From Serratia liquefaciens ATCC 27592 (GTDB lineage: Bacteria; Pseudomonadota; Gammaproteobacteria; Enterobacterales; Enterobacteriaceae): 64,000 nt of DNA. The DNA lies in contig NC_021741.1 of assembly GCF_000422085.1 (NCBI RefSeq), positions 2,728,001-2,792,000 of the forward strand, in the 5' to 3' direction. A program made the translations under genes and the position numbers. Each line of letters starts with the position of its first letter. Within the stretch, counting starts at the first letter, position 1. The notes beneath the pieces are model-generated. The model was not told the origin of the DNA, did not search any database, and saw nothing but the letters and a program-made list of their open reading frames with translations. Positions 45,123 to 55,250 of the stretch are shown piece by piece.

Positions 45123-47429
45123 ATGAAATTTAAACCGTCAATAAAGCCGTATACCGGCGCGGCGGGCGGCTGGGGTTCACTCGAAGCCACTACCCGCTAT
45201 GTGCTCGACAGTAAACAGACGCTGCAAAACCTGCGTAACCTGATGCGCGTGAACAAGGCTCGCGGCTTCGACTGCCCAGGTTGTGCCTGGGGCGACGACA
45301 ACCACAGCACCTTCAGTTTCTGCGAAAACGGCGCCAAAGCTGTCAGTTGGGAAGCAACGCGTAACGCGGTCGAGCCGGAGTTTTTCGCGGCTCACAGCGT
45401 CAGCACCCTGCTGCAGCAAAGTGATTATTTCCTGGAATACCAGGGCCGTCTCACCCACCCCATGCGCTATAACGCCGAAACCGACCACTACCAGCCGATC
45501 AGTTGGCCGGACGCGCTGGCGTTGATCGCCCAGCACATTAACCAGATGGATAACCCGAACCAGATCGAGTTGTATACTTCGGGCCGCGCCAGCAATGAAG
45601 CTTCTTATCTGTATCAATTGTTTGGTCGTATGCTCGGCACCAGCAATTTCCCTGACTGCTCCAATATGTGCCACGAAGCCAGCGGCGTGGGCCTGAAACA
45701 AAGTATCGGCGTAGGGAAAGGCACCATTCGCATGGACGACTTTGAAAAAGCCGATGCCATCTTCGTGTTTGGTCAGAATCCCGGCACCAACCACCCGCGC
45801 ATGCTGCATAGCCTGAAAAATGCCGCCAACCGCGGTGCGCGCATCGTCAGTTTTAACACCCTGCGCGAACGTGGCCTCGAGCGTTTTGCCGATCCGCAAA
45901 GCCCGATTCAAATGCTGACGCCCAAGTCGTCGCCGATCAGTTCATCCTATTACCAACCCAACCTCGGCGGGGATATGGCGGCCGTGCGCGGCATGGTGAA
46001 AGCGCTGCTGGAAAGTCATCGTGAGCGCCTGGCGGCCGGTGAACCCGGCCTGTTCGATCAGGCATTCATCAGTCAACACAGCGTCGGCGTCGAGGCGTAT
46101 CTGGCGCAGGTCGATGCTACGACCTGGCAACAAATCACCCAGCAGTCCGGCCTCAGCGAGGAACAATTGCGTCAGGCGGCGGCGATTTATCAGGGTGCCG
46201 AACGCGTGATCTGCACCTGGGCGATGGGCGTCACCCAGCATAAGCATTCTGTGCCAACGGTACGTGAGATCACCAACCTGCAGCTGCTGTTCGGTCAGTT
46301 GGGTAAACCGGGCGCCGGCCTGTGTCCGGTACGCGGCCACAGCAACGTGCAAGGCAACCGTACCATGGGCATTGATGAGAAGTCCCCCAAGGCACTGCTC
46401 GACAGCCTGGAGCAGCACTTTAACTTCTCGCCGCGACGCGAACCGGGCCATAACACCGTAGAGGCCATTGAGGCGATGCTGCGCGGTGAGGTTAAGGTCT
46501 TGCTGGCGTTGGGCGGCAATCTGGCCGCGGCTGCGCCGGACACCGAACGCACTGCCCGCGCCCTGCGCCGTTGTGATCTGACGGTGCATATCAGCACCAA
46601 GCTCAACCGCAGTCATCTGGTCACCGGCAAAGACGCGCTGATCCTGCCGACCCTGGGCCGTACCGAACAGGATATGCAGGCCAGCGGCCCACAGTACATT
46701 ACGGTGGAAGACTCTTTCAGCATGGTGCACGCGTCGGAAGGCGTCGGTAAACCACTGGCGGAGACCCAGCGTTCTGAAACCGCCATCGTATGCGGCATCG
46801 CCGATGCGGTGTTGGGCAACCAGCAGCTCGACTGGCTGGAGCTGGTAGACGATTATTCGTTGATCCGCGACCATATCGCCGCCACCATTCCCGGTTTCGA
46901 AGATTTCAACCGGCGCTGCGACCAGCCCGGTGGTTTCTACCTGGGTAATGCCGCCGCAGAACTGCGCTTTGACACCCCAAGCGGCAAGGCCGAGTTTAGC
47001 GCAGCGCCTCTGCCAACCAGCCTGTTCCCGCAGTTGGATGGCCGACAGGCGCCCTTCACGCTGCAAACACTGCGTTCGCACGATCAGTACAACACCACTA
47101 TCTACGGACTGGATGACCGTTACCGCGGCGTCTACGGCCAACGAGAAGTGCTGTTTATACACCCTGAAGATCTGGCGGCGTTGGATATGCAAGACGGTGA
47201 GCTGGTAGAGATTGAAACGCTGTGGAATGACGGCATTACACGTAAGGTCAGTGGCTTCAAACTGGTAAGCTACGATATCCCACGCGGTAATCTGGCAGCT
47301 TACTACCCAGAGACTAACCCGTTGGTTCCGCTGGCCAGCTTTGGTGACGGCACCGGCACGCCAACGTCGAAGTCGATACCGGTGGAGATCCGCCGTTGTG
47401 TGGCGCAACCGACGCTGCGTATTGCCTGA
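45123..47429 (+). CDS. ydeP: YdeP-like molybdopterin oxidoreductase
   Basis: A 768-residue FdhF-family oxidoreductase binding bis-MGD molybdenum cofactor. The N-terminus GAAGGWGSLEATTRYV and GFDCPGCAWGDDNHSTF match YdeP, and NCSNMCHE-like DCSNMCHEASGVGL, GHNPGTNHPR-like GQNPGTNHPRM and RSHDQYNTTIYG are cofactor-binding segments. In E. coli YdeP contributes to acid resistance; its substrate is unknown. No Tat signal is visible, so it is probably cytoplasmic. It is monocistronic with 280 bp upstream and a convergent LysR gene downstream. Confidence 0.88.
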   Translation: MKFKPSIKPYTGAAGGWGSLEATTRYVLDSKQTLQNLRNLMRVNKARGFDCPGCAWGDDNHSTFSFCENGAKAVSWEATRNAVEPEFFAAHSVSTLLQQSDYFLEYQGRLTHPMRYNAETDHYQPISWPDALALIAQHINQMDNPNQIELYTSGRASNEASYLYQLFGRMLGTSNFPDCSNMCHEASGVGLKQSIGVGKGTIRMDDFEKADAIFVFGQNPGTNHPRMLHSLKNAANRGARIVSFNTLRERGLERFADPQSPIQMLTPKSSPISSSYYQPNLGGDMAAVRGMVKALLESHRERLAAGEPGLFDQAFISQHSVGVEAYLAQVDATTWQQITQQSGLSEEQLRQAAAIYQGAERVICTWAMGVTQHKHSVPTVREITNLQLLFGQLGKPGAGLCPVRGHSNVQGNRTMGIDEKSPKALLDSLEQHFNFSPRREPGHNTVEAIEAMLRGEVKVLLALGGNLAAAAPDTERTARALRRCDLTVHISTKLNRSHLVTGKDALILPTLGRTEQDMQASGPQYITVEDSFSMVHASEGVGKPLAETQRSETAIVCGIADAVLGNQQLDWLELVDDYSLIRDHIAATIPGFEDFNRRCDQPGGFYLGNAAAELRFDTPSGKAEFSAAPLPTSLFPQLDGRQAPFTLQTLRSHDQYNTTIYGLDDRYRGVYGQREVLFIHPEDLAALDMQDGELVEIETLWNDGITRKVSGFKLVSYDIPRGNLAAYYPETNPLVPLASFGDGTGTPTSKSIPVEIRRCVAQPTLRIA

Positions 47430-47433
47430 ATGG

Positions 47434-47459
47434 ATGCGCCCGGTTCACGCCGGGTGCAT
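47434..47459 (+). terminator. Terminator of ydeP, overlapping the LysR 3' end
   Basis: ATGCGCCCGG and CCGGGTGCAT (about 47434-47443 and 47450-47459) pair with one mismatch over TTCACG. The stop codon of the convergent LysR gene (47445) lies inside it. Confidence 0.5.
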
Positions 47460-48299
47460 TAACAGATCGAGCGCCGTCTGCAACTCGTCAGAGAGCTGAT
47501 GGCGGCGCCACACGAAGTACAAATTGCTGACCCCTTCAGCCCCCATTTCCACCACTTTTAACGCCTGCTCAGGCAGGATCATCGGCAGCAAAGACCCCGG
47601 AACACAGGCGACGCCACAACCCGCTTTTACGCAGGCTGCCATCGCCGTGTACGACTCCATCTCCAGCGTCATCCGCGGCTTTAGCTGGCGTGAGGCCAAC
47701 CAGCGATCGATTTTCAGGCGGAAAGAGCACTCGCGGCTGAAGGTATAAAACTCTAACTGCGCCAGGGTTGCGGCGTCCAACTGCGGAACCGAGGCCGGCA
47801 TCAACAGCACCAGGCGCTCATCAAACGCCGCGCGACTGGCCAGCAGCGGGTGCTCTATCGGCCCGTCGGTCAACGCCAGATCGATCTCGCTGTCAATCAG
47901 CATCCGTTCCAGCACCAGCGAGTCTCGGCTCAGCACGTTAACCTGCATGTGGGGCTGGCTGCGGCGCAAGTGAGCGATGCGTGACGGCAGGTGGCTGATC
48001 AGAGAAAAATCCAGCGCCCCAAGATTCAACAGGCCCTGCGGTTGCCGACCGGCGAACAATTGTTGGCTGCGGTCTGCCAGCATCAGGATGTCGACGGCCT
48101 GTTGATAGAACAGTCGGCCTTTCGGCGTGACATACAACCGGTTCTTATCGCGAAAAAACAACTTGCCGCCAAGTGAGTCTTCTAACTCTTTGATGCGCAA
48201 CGTGACGTTGGAGGGGACACAGTGCAATTCCCGCGCGGCGGCGGCAATGGTTTTATACTCCACCACGGCGCAGAAAAATCTAAGCTGACTCAGCTTCAT
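47445..48299 (-). CDS. LysR-family regulator divergent from a glyoxalase gene
   Basis: A 284-residue LysR protein with N-terminal winged helix (MKLSQLRFFCAVVEYKTIAAAARELHCVPSNVTLRIKELEDSLG) and effector-binding domain. It is transcribed away from the glyoxalase-like gene at 48399 with 99 bp between, the usual layout for a LysR regulator and its target, so it may control that gene. It also converges on ydeP. Effector unknown. Confidence 0.87.
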   Translation of the reverse strand: MKLSQLRFFCAVVEYKTIAAAARELHCVPSNVTLRIKELEDSLGGKLFFRDKNRLYVTPKGRLFYQQAVDILMLADRSQQLFAGRQPQGLLNLGALDFSLISHLPSRIAHLRRSQPHMQVNVLSRDSLVLERMLIDSEIDLALTDGPIEHPLLASRAAFDERLVLLMPASVPQLDAATLAQLEFYTFSRECSFRLKIDRWLASRQLKPRMTLEMESYTAMAACVKAGCGVACVPGSLLPMILPEQALKVVEMGAEGVSNLYFVWRRHQLSDELQTALDLLMHPA

Positions 48300-48398
48300 G
48301 GTTTATTCACTTTTAGTTAGTGTTTTGGTTAGAAACAATCACTTTAGATTAGCATTTATTTGCCCTAGAGTCGTATCGACAACCTAAGAGGGATCCCT

Positions 48399-48926
48399 AT
48401 GCCACTGAATGATTTACTGAACCTGCCGGGCGTAACCGCGCAGCCGGAAACCGTCACCGACGGCTACGTGTTCAATCACACCATGATCCGCGTGAAGGAC
48501 TTAACCCAAGCGCTGGACTTTTATACCCGCGTGCTCGGCTTTACCCCGGTGTATCTGGAAACCTTCAATGAAGCCGCGTTTACCATTTGCTACCTGACCC
48601 GCAGCCCGCGCGACCAGATCCCACAGGATGACGATGCCCGTAAACGCTGGGTCCTGAGTCAACCGGGTATTTTGGAGCTCACCCATAACCACGGCACCGA
48701 GCAGCAGGCCGATTTTCATTACCACAACGGCAACAGTGAGCCGCGTGGCTTTGGCCACCTCTGTGTGACGGTGCCTGACGTGCACGCTGCCTGCGAGCGT
48801 TTTGAGCGCCTTGGCGTGAACTTCCAGAAACGTCTGCATGAAGGTCGCATGAATTACGTGGCCTTTATCAAGGATCCCGACGACTACTGGATTGAAATCC
48901 TGCAGCCTACGCCGCTACAGAACTGA
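48399..48926 (+). CDS. Lactoylglutathione lyase (long, zinc-type glyoxalase I)
   Basis: A 175-residue glyoxalase I that isomerises the methylglyoxal-glutathione adduct to S-lactoylglutathione. Key segments: FNHTMIRVKDLTQALDFYTRVLG at the start, ILELTHNHGTE in the middle, GFGHLCVTVPD and DPDDYWIEILQ at the end, supplying the His/Glu metal ligands. The extra loop (about residues 68-85) and longer N-terminus are those of zinc-dependent, eukaryote-like forms rather than the 135-aa nickel-type GloA. It is probably controlled by the divergent LysR gene. Confidence 0.85.
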   Translation: MPLNDLLNLPGVTAQPETVTDGYVFNHTMIRVKDLTQALDFYTRVLGFTPVYLETFNEAAFTICYLTRSPRDQIPQDDDARKRWVLSQPGILELTHNHGTEQQADFHYHNGNSEPRGFGHLCVTVPDVHAACERFERLGVNFQKRLHEGRMNYVAFIKDPDDYWIEILQPTPLQN

Positions 48927-48942
48927 TTTACCCCCCGTTTCC

Positions 48943-48970
48943 CCCCGGCGTTTCGAGCCGGGGTTTTCTT
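48943..48970 (+). terminator. Terminator of the glyoxalase gene
   Basis: CCCCGGC (48943-48949) and GCCGGGG (48957-48963) with a 7-nt loop, followed by TTTTCTT. Confidence 0.82.
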
Positions 48971-49111
48971 CCCGCCTTTTGAACGCCCAATATTCCATAA
49001 AATCGCGCCCCAACGCGGGAAAACCGTGACGTTTGGCTTGCCCGCAGCGGGTGATTCGCGTAAAACTGTCAGCCGCAAATCTTGCCACTCACAACCCATT
49101 CACTGGACGAT

Positions 49112-51046
49112 ATGTTTCAAGATAACCCGCTGCTGGCGCAGCTTAAACAGCAACTTCACTCTCAGACCCCGCGCGTTGAAGGCGTAGTAAAAGGGACTGA
49201 GAAAGGCTTTGGCTTTCTTGAGGTCGACGGTCAAAAAAGCTATTTCATTCCGCCACCGTACATGAAGAAAGTCATGCACGGGGACCGAGTGACCGCAACC
49301 CTGCATACCGAGAAAGAACGTGAAATCGCCGAGCCGGAAACCCTGATCGAGCCCTTCCTGTCGCGCTTTGTCGGCCGTGTGCAAAAGCGTGATGACCGTC
49401 TGTCCATCGTACCCGATCATCCGTTGCTGAAAGACGCGATCCCTTGCCGTCCGGTGCGTGAACTGAAACATAACTTCCAGGCCGGTGACTGGGCGGTAGC
49501 GGAAATGTGCCGCCACCCGCTGAAAGGCGATCGTGGCTTCAACGCCGACCTGACCCAATTTATTACCGACGGCGAAGATCACCTGGCGCCGTGGTGGGTC
49601 ACGCTGGCCCGTCACAGCCTGGAAAAAGAAGCGCCTGAGATGATCGCGATCGATGAGCCGGATGCTTCCGTGCCGCGTGAAGATCTGACCGCTCTGAATT
49701 TTGTCACCATCGACAGCGCCAGCACCGAAGATATGGACGATGCGCTGTTTGTGCAGGACAACGGCGACGGCTCGCTGCAATTGACCATCGCCATTGCCGA
49801 TCCGACCGCCTACGTCGCGCAAGGCAGCGCGCTGGATGAAATCGCCCGCAAGCGCGCCTTTACCAACTACCTGCCAGGTTTCAACATCCCTATGTTGCCG
49901 CGCGATCTGTCAGACAACCTGTGTTCACTGCGCCCGAACCAACGCCGTCCGGTGCTGGCTTGCCGCGTGACCATCGGTGCAGACGGCGCATTGGGTGACG
50001 ATATTCGCTTCTTCGGCGCCGAGATCGAATCAAAAGCCAAACTGGTTTATGACGAAGTCTCCGACTGGCTGGAAGGCATTGCCGGCTGGCAGCCGCCGAG
50101 CGATGAAATCGCACAGCAAATCACCCTGCTCAAGCGCGTGTGCGATGCACGTAACGCCTGGCGCCACCAGCATGCTCTGGTATTCAAAGATCGCCCAGAC
50201 TACCGCTTTGTGCTGGGTGAAAAAGGCGAAGTGCTGGAGATCATCACCGAACAGCGCCGCACCGCCAACCGCATCGTCGAAGAGTGCATGATTGCTTCCA
50301 ACGTCTGCGCCGCCATTGTGCTGCGCGACCGTCTGGGCTTTGGCATTTACAACGTGCACACCGGTTTCGATCCGCTGCTGGTTGAGCAAGCCGTAACCGT
50401 ACTGCAAGCCAACGGCGTTGAAGCCGAAGCCGAGAAGCTGCTGACGCTGGAAGGTTTCTGCGAACTGCGTCGTCACCTCGATTCGCAACCGACCCAGTTC
50501 CTCGACAGCCGTATTCGCCGCTCTCAGACGTATGCCGAAATCAGCACTACGCCGGGGCCGCACTTCGGTCTGGGCCTGGAGGCTTACGCCACCTGGACCT
50601 CTCCGATCCGTAAATACGGTGATATGGTCAACCACCGCTTGCTGAAAGCCGTTATCACCGGGCAGTCCGCAGAGAAACCGCTGGACGAAGTGACAATCCA
50701 ACTGGCCGAACGTCGTCGTCTGAACCGGATGGCGGAACGTGACGTCGGCGATTGGCTCTACGCGCGTTACCTCAAGGATAAAGCAGGCACCGATGAACGC
50801 TTCAACGCGGAAATCATCGACGTAACCCGCGGCGGCCTGCGCGTTCGTCTGCTGGACAATGGCGCAGTGGCCTTTATCCCGGCGCCCTTCATTCACGCGG
50901 TACGTGATGAAATGGTATGCAGCCAGGATACCGGCACGGTGCAGATCAAAGGCGAAGTCGTTTATCGTCAGGGGGATACCCTGCAGGTATCCATCGCCGA
51001 AGTGCGTATGGAAACCCGCAGCGTGATCGCCAGACCGGCGGCTTAA
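49112..51046 (+). CDS. rnb: Exoribonuclease II (RNase II)
   Basis: A 644-residue 3'-to-5' exoribonuclease that degrades single-stranded RNA. Cold-shock domains occupy roughly residues 1-170, the RNB catalytic domain follows with the metal-binding aspartates in [15 protein letters not shown], and an S1 domain ends the protein. The ATG at 49112 ([21 protein letters not shown]) matches E. coli RNase II in both start and length; a longer frame from 49082 is not needed. Confidence 0.96.
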   Translation: MFQDNPLLAQLKQQLHSQTPRVEGVVKGTEKGFGFLEVDGQKSYFIPPPYMKKVMHGDRVTATLHTEKEREIAEPETLIEPFLSRFVGRVQKRDDRLSIVPDHPLLKDAIPCRPVRELKHNFQAGDWAVAEMCRHPLKGDRGFNADLTQFITDGEDHLAPWWVTLARHSLEKEAPEMIAIDEPDASVPREDLTALNFVTIDSASTEDMDDALFVQDNGDGSLQLTIAIADPTAYVAQGSALDEIARKRAFTNYLPGFNIPMLPRDLSDNLCSLRPNQRRPVLACRVTIGADGALGDDIRFFGAEIESKAKLVYDEVSDWLEGIAGWQPPSDEIAQQITLLKRVCDARNAWRHQHALVFKDRPDYRFVLGEKGEVLEIITEQRRTANRIVEECMIASNVCAAIVLRDRLGFGIYNVHTGFDPLLVEQAVTVLQANGVEAEAEKLLTLEGFCELRRHLDSQPTQFLDSRIRRSQTYAEISTTPGPHFGLGLEAYATWTSPIRKYGDMVNHRLLKAVITGQSAEKPLDEVTIQLAERRRLNRMAERDVGDWLYARYLKDKAGTDERFNAEIIDVTRGGLRVRLLDNGAVAFIPAPFIHAVRDEMVCSQDTGTVQIKGEVVYRQGDTLQVSIAEVRMETRSVIARPAA

Positions 51047-51072
51047 CCCGCAACATAAACGTTATGCCAGAC

Positions 51073-51106
51073 AAACACCGGACGGGTCTCCCTCCGGTGT
51101 TTTTTT
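51073..51106 (+). terminator. Terminator of rnb
   Basis: AAACACCGGA (51073-51082) and TCCGGTGTTT (51093-51102) form a 10-bp stem followed by TTTTT. Confidence 0.9.
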
Positions 51107-51275
51107 ATTCCCAGTAACATCCTCATCACCTTGTTTTTACGCTATTACTCAACCGGCTTCACATTTCTCATCCGACCTGCTTCTCTTCGCCTGCAAAACT
51201 CCTACTTTTAATTTGTAGCCATTCTCCCTAAGAACACTTCTTTCTTTTTTTCTGCACACCAAGGAGTTGTTGAAC

Positions 51276-53333
51276 ATGAAAAACGTCAAGTCCGGGATCA
51301 TCTGGCTGGTGGTGGCGTTGGTCGGTGCATTCGCCTTCGCCATGCTGGCGCTAAGCCGCGGTGAACACGTCAATGCGGTTTGGCTGGTGGTAGCGGCGGT
51401 CGCCTGTTACAGCATCGCTTACCGCTTCTACAGCCTGTTTATCGCCAAAAACGTCTTTGCGCTCGACGACCGCCGCATGACCCCGGCCGAACGTCGCAAC
51501 GACGGGTTGGACTATGTCCCCACCAACAAATGGGTGTTGTTTGGCCACCACTTTGCCGCCATCGCCGGGGCCGGGCCGCTGGTTGGCCCTATTCTGGCAG
51601 CGCAAATGGGCTTTCTGCCCGGCACTATCTGGATCCTGGTCGGGGTAATGCTGGCCGGCGCCGTGCAGGACTTCCTGATCCTGTTCATCTCTACCCGTCG
51701 TGACGGTCGTTCGCTGGGTGAAATGGCCAAGCAGGAACTGGGTGCCTTCGCCGGTGTGATCACCATGCTGGGCGCGCTGGGGGTGATGATTATCATTCTG
51801 TCCGCGCTGGCGCTGGTGGTGGTTAAAGCCCTGGCCGACAGCCCCTGGGGCTTGTTCGCCATCGCTGCAACCATCCCAATCGCCCTGTTTATGGGCGTGT
51901 ATATGCGTTTTATCCGGCCGGGTAAAATCGCTGAAATCTCGGTGATCGGTTTCGCGCTGATGCTGCTGGCGATCATCTACGGCGGCAACGTGGCACAAGA
52001 CCCCTACTGGGGCCCGTTCTTTACGCTGCACGGCACCACGCTGACCTGGGTGCTGGTGGTTTACGGCTTTGTCGCTTCGGTGTTGCCGGTGTGGCTGCTG
52101 TTGGCACCGCGTGACTATTTGTCCACTTTTATGAAGATTGGCGTCATTATCGGGTTGGCTGTAGGTATCGTCTTCGCCATGCCGGAAATGAAAATGCCGG
52201 CGGTATCGCGCTTTATCGACGGCAGCGGCCCGGTGTTCGCCGGCTCGCTGTTCCCGTTCCTGTTTATCACCATCGCCTGTGGTTCGATTTCCGGTTTCCA
52301 TGCGCTGGTTTCCAGCGGTACCACGCCGAAACTGGTGGAGCGCGAGAGCCATATTCGCTTTATCGGTTATGGCGCCATGCTGATGGAGTCCTTCGTGGCT
52401 ATCATGGCGTTGATTTGTGCGTCGGTGATCGACCCAGGCGTTTACTTCGCCATGAACTCGCCGGCGGCGCTGATCGGCACCACGGTGGAAAATGCCTCTC
52501 AGGTGATTAACAGCTGGGGCTTTATGATCACCCCGGAAACCCTGACGATGATTGCCAAAGACGTCGGGGAGCACTCCATCCTGTCGCGCGCCGGCGGCGC
52601 CCCGACCTTCGCCGTGGGCATGGCACACATCATTACCGAGGTGTTTAACAGCCGCGCAATGATGGCCTTCTGGTACCACTTCGCCATTCTGTTCGAGGCG
52701 CTGTTTATTCTGACCGCCGTCGATGCCGGGACCCGTGCCTGTCGCTTTATGGTGCAGGATCTGGTCGGTGTGGCGATCCCAAGGTTAGCTAACAACCGTT
52801 CTTGGTTCGGTAATCTGGCGGGAACCACCGTGGCCGTCGCTGGCTGGGGCTTCTTTGTCTATCAGGGGGTGGTCGATCCGCTCGGCGGCATCAATACGCT
52901 GTGGCCGCTGTTCGGTATCGGCAACCAGATGCTGGCTTCGATGGCGCTGATCCTCGGTACCGTGGTGCTGTTCAAAATGAAAAAACAGCGCTATGCCTGG
53001 GTGACCATTTTGCCGACCGTCTGGTTGTTTATTACCTCAATGACCGCTGGCTGGCAGAAAATATTCCACGAGAAACCGAGCATCGGCTTCCTGGCGCAGG
53101 CGAAGAAATTCTCTGCCGGTATTGAACAAGGCACGCTGATCGCACCGGCCAAGACGCTGAAGGATATGGAGACCATCGTTTTCAGTAACCAGATTAACGC
53201 CACACTGTGCGCTTTCTTTATGCTGGTGGCGGTAACCATGCTGGTCTCCGCCTTCTTTGTGATCCGTCGCGCGCTGAATGCCAGCCAGCCTACGGCGCAG
53301 GAGTCGCCGATCGTCCTGCGTGAAAATGTTTAA
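51276..53333 (+). CDS. cstA: CstA-family peptide/pyruvate transporter
   Basis: A 685-residue inner-membrane protein with about 16-18 hydrophobic segments. LFGHHFAAIAGAGPLVGPILAAQMG is the CstA signature. E. coli CstA is a carbon-starvation peptide transporter that can also take up pyruvate; its relative BtsT is a pyruvate transporter, so substrate is not settled. AAGGAG lies 9 bp before the ATG at 51276. The 5' leader is long (about 170 bp) and pyrimidine-rich. The C-terminus is shorter than in E. coli CstA. Confidence 0.88.
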   Translation: MKNVKSGIIWLVVALVGAFAFAMLALSRGEHVNAVWLVVAAVACYSIAYRFYSLFIAKNVFALDDRRMTPAERRNDGLDYVPTNKWVLFGHHFAAIAGAGPLVGPILAAQMGFLPGTIWILVGVMLAGAVQDFLILFISTRRDGRSLGEMAKQELGAFAGVITMLGALGVMIIILSALALVVVKALADSPWGLFAIAATIPIALFMGVYMRFIRPGKIAEISVIGFALMLLAIIYGGNVAQDPYWGPFFTLHGTTLTWVLVVYGFVASVLPVWLLLAPRDYLSTFMKIGVIIGLAVGIVFAMPEMKMPAVSRFIDGSGPVFAGSLFPFLFITIACGSISGFHALVSSGTTPKLVERESHIRFIGYGAMLMESFVAIMALICASVIDPGVYFAMNSPAALIGTTVENASQVINSWGFMITPETLTMIAKDVGEHSILSRAGGAPTFAVGMAHIITEVFNSRAMMAFWYHFAILFEALFILTAVDAGTRACRFMVQDLVGVAIPRLANNRSWFGNLAGTTVAVAGWGFFVYQGVVDPLGGINTLWPLFGIGNQMLASMALILGTVVLFKMKKQRYAWVTILPTVWLFITSMTAGWQKIFHEKPSIGFLAQAKKFSAGIEQGTLIAPAKTLKDMETIVFSNQINATLCAFFMLVAVTMLVSAFFVIRRALNASQPTAQESPIVLRENV

Positions 53334-53351
53334 ATTCAGTTGGTTATAATC

Positions 53352-53369
53352 AGGGCGCTGCGGCGCCCT
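53352..53369 (+). terminator. cstA terminator hairpin separated from its T run
   Basis: AGGGCGC (53352-53358) and GCGCCCT (53363-53369) pair over TGCG, but CAGACTG follows. GGCGCCCTTTTC appears again at 53506, beyond the inserted repeat. Confidence 0.65.
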
Positions 53370-53505
53370 CAGACTGCTGACAAACCTGCGTAAAGGCTAA
53401 ACCGGTAGGGGTCGAACATGTTCGACCCGATTTAACCCATTGATTATGCTATTGGGCACAGCATGCAGCGCCCCTACCATTAAACAACAGAGCACTTTGT
53501 CAACG
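53370..53505. repeat. Dispersed repeat, copy 2 (MITE-like)
   Basis: About 136 bp, matching 40957-41090 in the same orientation relative to the upstream gene. It contains the same 20-bp palindrome (53409-53428), inverted ends GGTAGGGG and CCCCTACC, and outer arms GACAAA and TTTGTC. It lies between the cstA terminator hairpin and a duplicated GGCGCCCT followed by the T run. Confidence 0.85.
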
Positions 53506-53533
53506 GGCGCCCTTTTCTTTGCTTATGCGGTTC

Positions 53534-54199
53534 TCAGTTCAGCAGATTAGTGCCGAATGCCCCCTGCCAATCTTGCTCGAATTTCTCTACCGCGGCCTGA
53601 ACCGCCGGTGCCGCGAGGAACTGCTCAGCCACGTCGACCGGCAGAGTGATGGCCTGACAACCCGCCAGCAAGCATTCCAGCGCCTGACGCGGCGTTTTGA
53701 AACTGGCCGCCAGCACACGGGCTCCCGGCGCGTGCAGCGTCAGCAATTGCTGCAGCTCGTGAACCATTTCAATGCCGTCACCGCCCTGCGCGTCCAGGCG
53801 GTTCACGTATGGGGCCACATACTCAGCCCCCGCCAGCGCCGCCAGCAGTCCCTGACCCGCACCATAAACCGCCGTCCCCAGCGTAGGAATCGACATCGAC
53901 TTCAGTTTTTTAATCGCTGCCAGGCCTTCTGCGGTCGCCGGTACCTTAACCACCAGCCCAGGCACTCGCTGATGAAGCAACGCCGCTTCCGCCACCATGC
54001 GCTCGGCGTCGTTAGCCATCACCTGAGCAAAGAGTTTGCCGGTGCCCCCCAGCGCATCGCGCAGCGCCGGTAACACTTCCCAAATCGGTTTTCCCTCTTT
54101 GGCAACAATGCTCGGATTGGTGGTCACACCATGCAGAGGCAGGATGCGCGCCAGTCGTTTTACTGCGTTCACATCGGCGGTATCGAGATAAAGCTCCAT
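53534..54199 (-). CDS. fsaA: Fructose-6-phosphate aldolase
   Basis: A 221-residue transaldolase-like class I aldolase. The Schiff-base lysine is Lys85 ([10 protein letters not shown]), the same number as in E. coli FsaA, and the N-terminal [19 protein letters not shown] with [12 protein letters not shown] fits the FSA group. It splits fructose 6-phosphate or joins dihydroxyacetone and aldehydes. AGGAG precedes the start. It is divergent from the glycyl-radical activase; in E. coli fsaA also neighbours ybiW-ybiY. Confidence 0.92.
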   Translation of the reverse strand: MELYLDTADVNAVKRLARILPLHGVTTNPSIVAKEGKPIWEVLPALRDALGGTGKLFAQVMANDAERMVAEAALLHQRVPGLVVKVPATAEGLAAIKKLKSMSIPTLGTAVYGAGQGLLAALAGAEYVAPYVNRLDAQGGDGIEMVHELQQLLTLHAPGARVLAASFKTPRQALECLLAGCQAITLPVDVAEQFLAAPAVQAAVEKFEQDWQGAFGTNLLN

Positions 54200-54270
54200 T
54201 ACGGACTCCTGAATCTTTTGTGGACGAATTCAAACTCTCATCATAGTAGGAACATGCAACGCATTTATAT

Positions 54271-54312
54271 TTGATCGAAATCAAATCAACTTTCATTCGA
54301 AACAACTTTAAT
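54271..54312 (+). promoter_or_regulatory. FNR-activated promoter of the glycyl-radical operon
   Basis: TTGAT-CGAA-ATCAA (54271-54284) is a perfect match to the FNR consensus. A -10-like TTTAAT lies at 54307-54312, so a start at about 54319 would put the FNR centre at -41.5, the class II position. Confidence 0.82.
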
Positions 54313-54346
54313 GACAAAAGAAAAGCAACCGAATGACAGGTGACTC

Positions 54347-55246
54347 GTGATCTTCAATCTGCAGCGCTATTCCACCCATGATGGTCCAGGCATCCGCAGC
54401 GTAGTGTTCCTGAAGGGCTGCTCGTTGGGCTGTCTCTGGTGCCAGAATCCGGAAAGCCGCTCGCGAAAAGCGGACTTGCTGTTCGATCCGCGTTTATGCC
54501 TCAGCGGCTGTACCCTGTGCGCCGAAGGCCATCCTCAGGCGATTCAACGAATAGACGACAACCTGCTGATCCAGCGCGAGTTACTCAGCCACGAAGAGTA
54601 TGCCGCATTAGCCGCCCGTTGCCCAACCGACGCACTCAGCCTGTGCGGCAGCGCAGTAAATATCGACGATATCATGACCGAGGTGCTGCGCGATCGGCCT
54701 TTTTATCTGCGCACCGGTGGCGGCCTGACACTCTCCGGCGGTGAACCCTTTATGCAGCCTGCCGTGGCGGCAGAACTGCTGAAGCGCGGCCGTGAGGCCG
54801 GCATTCATACCGCGGTAGAGTCTTGCCTGCATACGCCCTGGTCACACATAGCGCCTTCGCTGCCCTGGCTCGATCTGATGCTGGCGGATTTGAAACACGT
54901 CGATGAAAAACGTTTCAAGCAGTGGACCGGCGGCTCCGCCAAACGGGTAATGGAAAACTTCCGCCGCCTGGCAGCCCACGGTACACAAATGACCGTGCGC
55001 GTCCCGCTGATCCCCGACTTTAACGCCGATCGCCGCTCAATTCGCGCGATTGTCGATTTCGCCGCCGATGAGGCCAGCGTTACAGAGATTCATTTCTTGC
55101 CGTACCACACGTTGGGTATCAACAAATATAACCTGCTCGGCGAGCCTTATCACGCGGCCCGCACCCCACTAGATGCCCCTGAACTGCTGGCCTATGCCGA
55201 ACAGTACGCCGAGGCCAAAGGGCTGACTGCCATTTTGCGAGGATAA
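54347..55246 (+). CDS. ybiY: Glycyl-radical enzyme activase (YbiY-like)
   Basis: A 299-residue radical-SAM protein that installs the glycyl radical on its partner. The SAM cluster is Cys25-Cys29-Cys32 ([13 protein letters not shown]); an extra ferredoxin-like insert has cysteines in [24 protein letters not shown] is the SAM-binding GGE region. It starts at GTG 54347 with AGGTGA upstream, matching the family N-terminus. It is 4 bp from its substrate gene and probably expressed only without oxygen. Confidence 0.9.
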   Translation: MIFNLQRYSTHDGPGIRSVVFLKGCSLGCLWCQNPESRSRKADLLFDPRLCLSGCTLCAEGHPQAIQRIDDNLLIQRELLSHEEYAALAARCPTDALSLCGSAVNIDDIMTEVLRDRPFYLRTGGGLTLSGGEPFMQPAVAAELLKRGREAGIHTAVESCLHTPWSHIAPSLPWLDLMLADLKHVDEKRFKQWTGGSAKRVMENFRRLAAHGTQMTVRVPLIPDFNADRRSIRAIVDFAADEASVTEIHFLPYHTLGINKYNLLGEPYHAARTPLDAPELLAYAEQYAEAKGLTAILRG

Positions 55247-55250
55247 CACC

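Noticed and set aside
45942..47408. 488-codon minus-strand frame inside ydeP
   Set aside because: It is antisense to a well-supported molybdoenzyme gene; long antisense frames are common in G+C-rich coding sequence. The same holds for 51351-52679 inside cstA and 2147-2968 inside ydbK.
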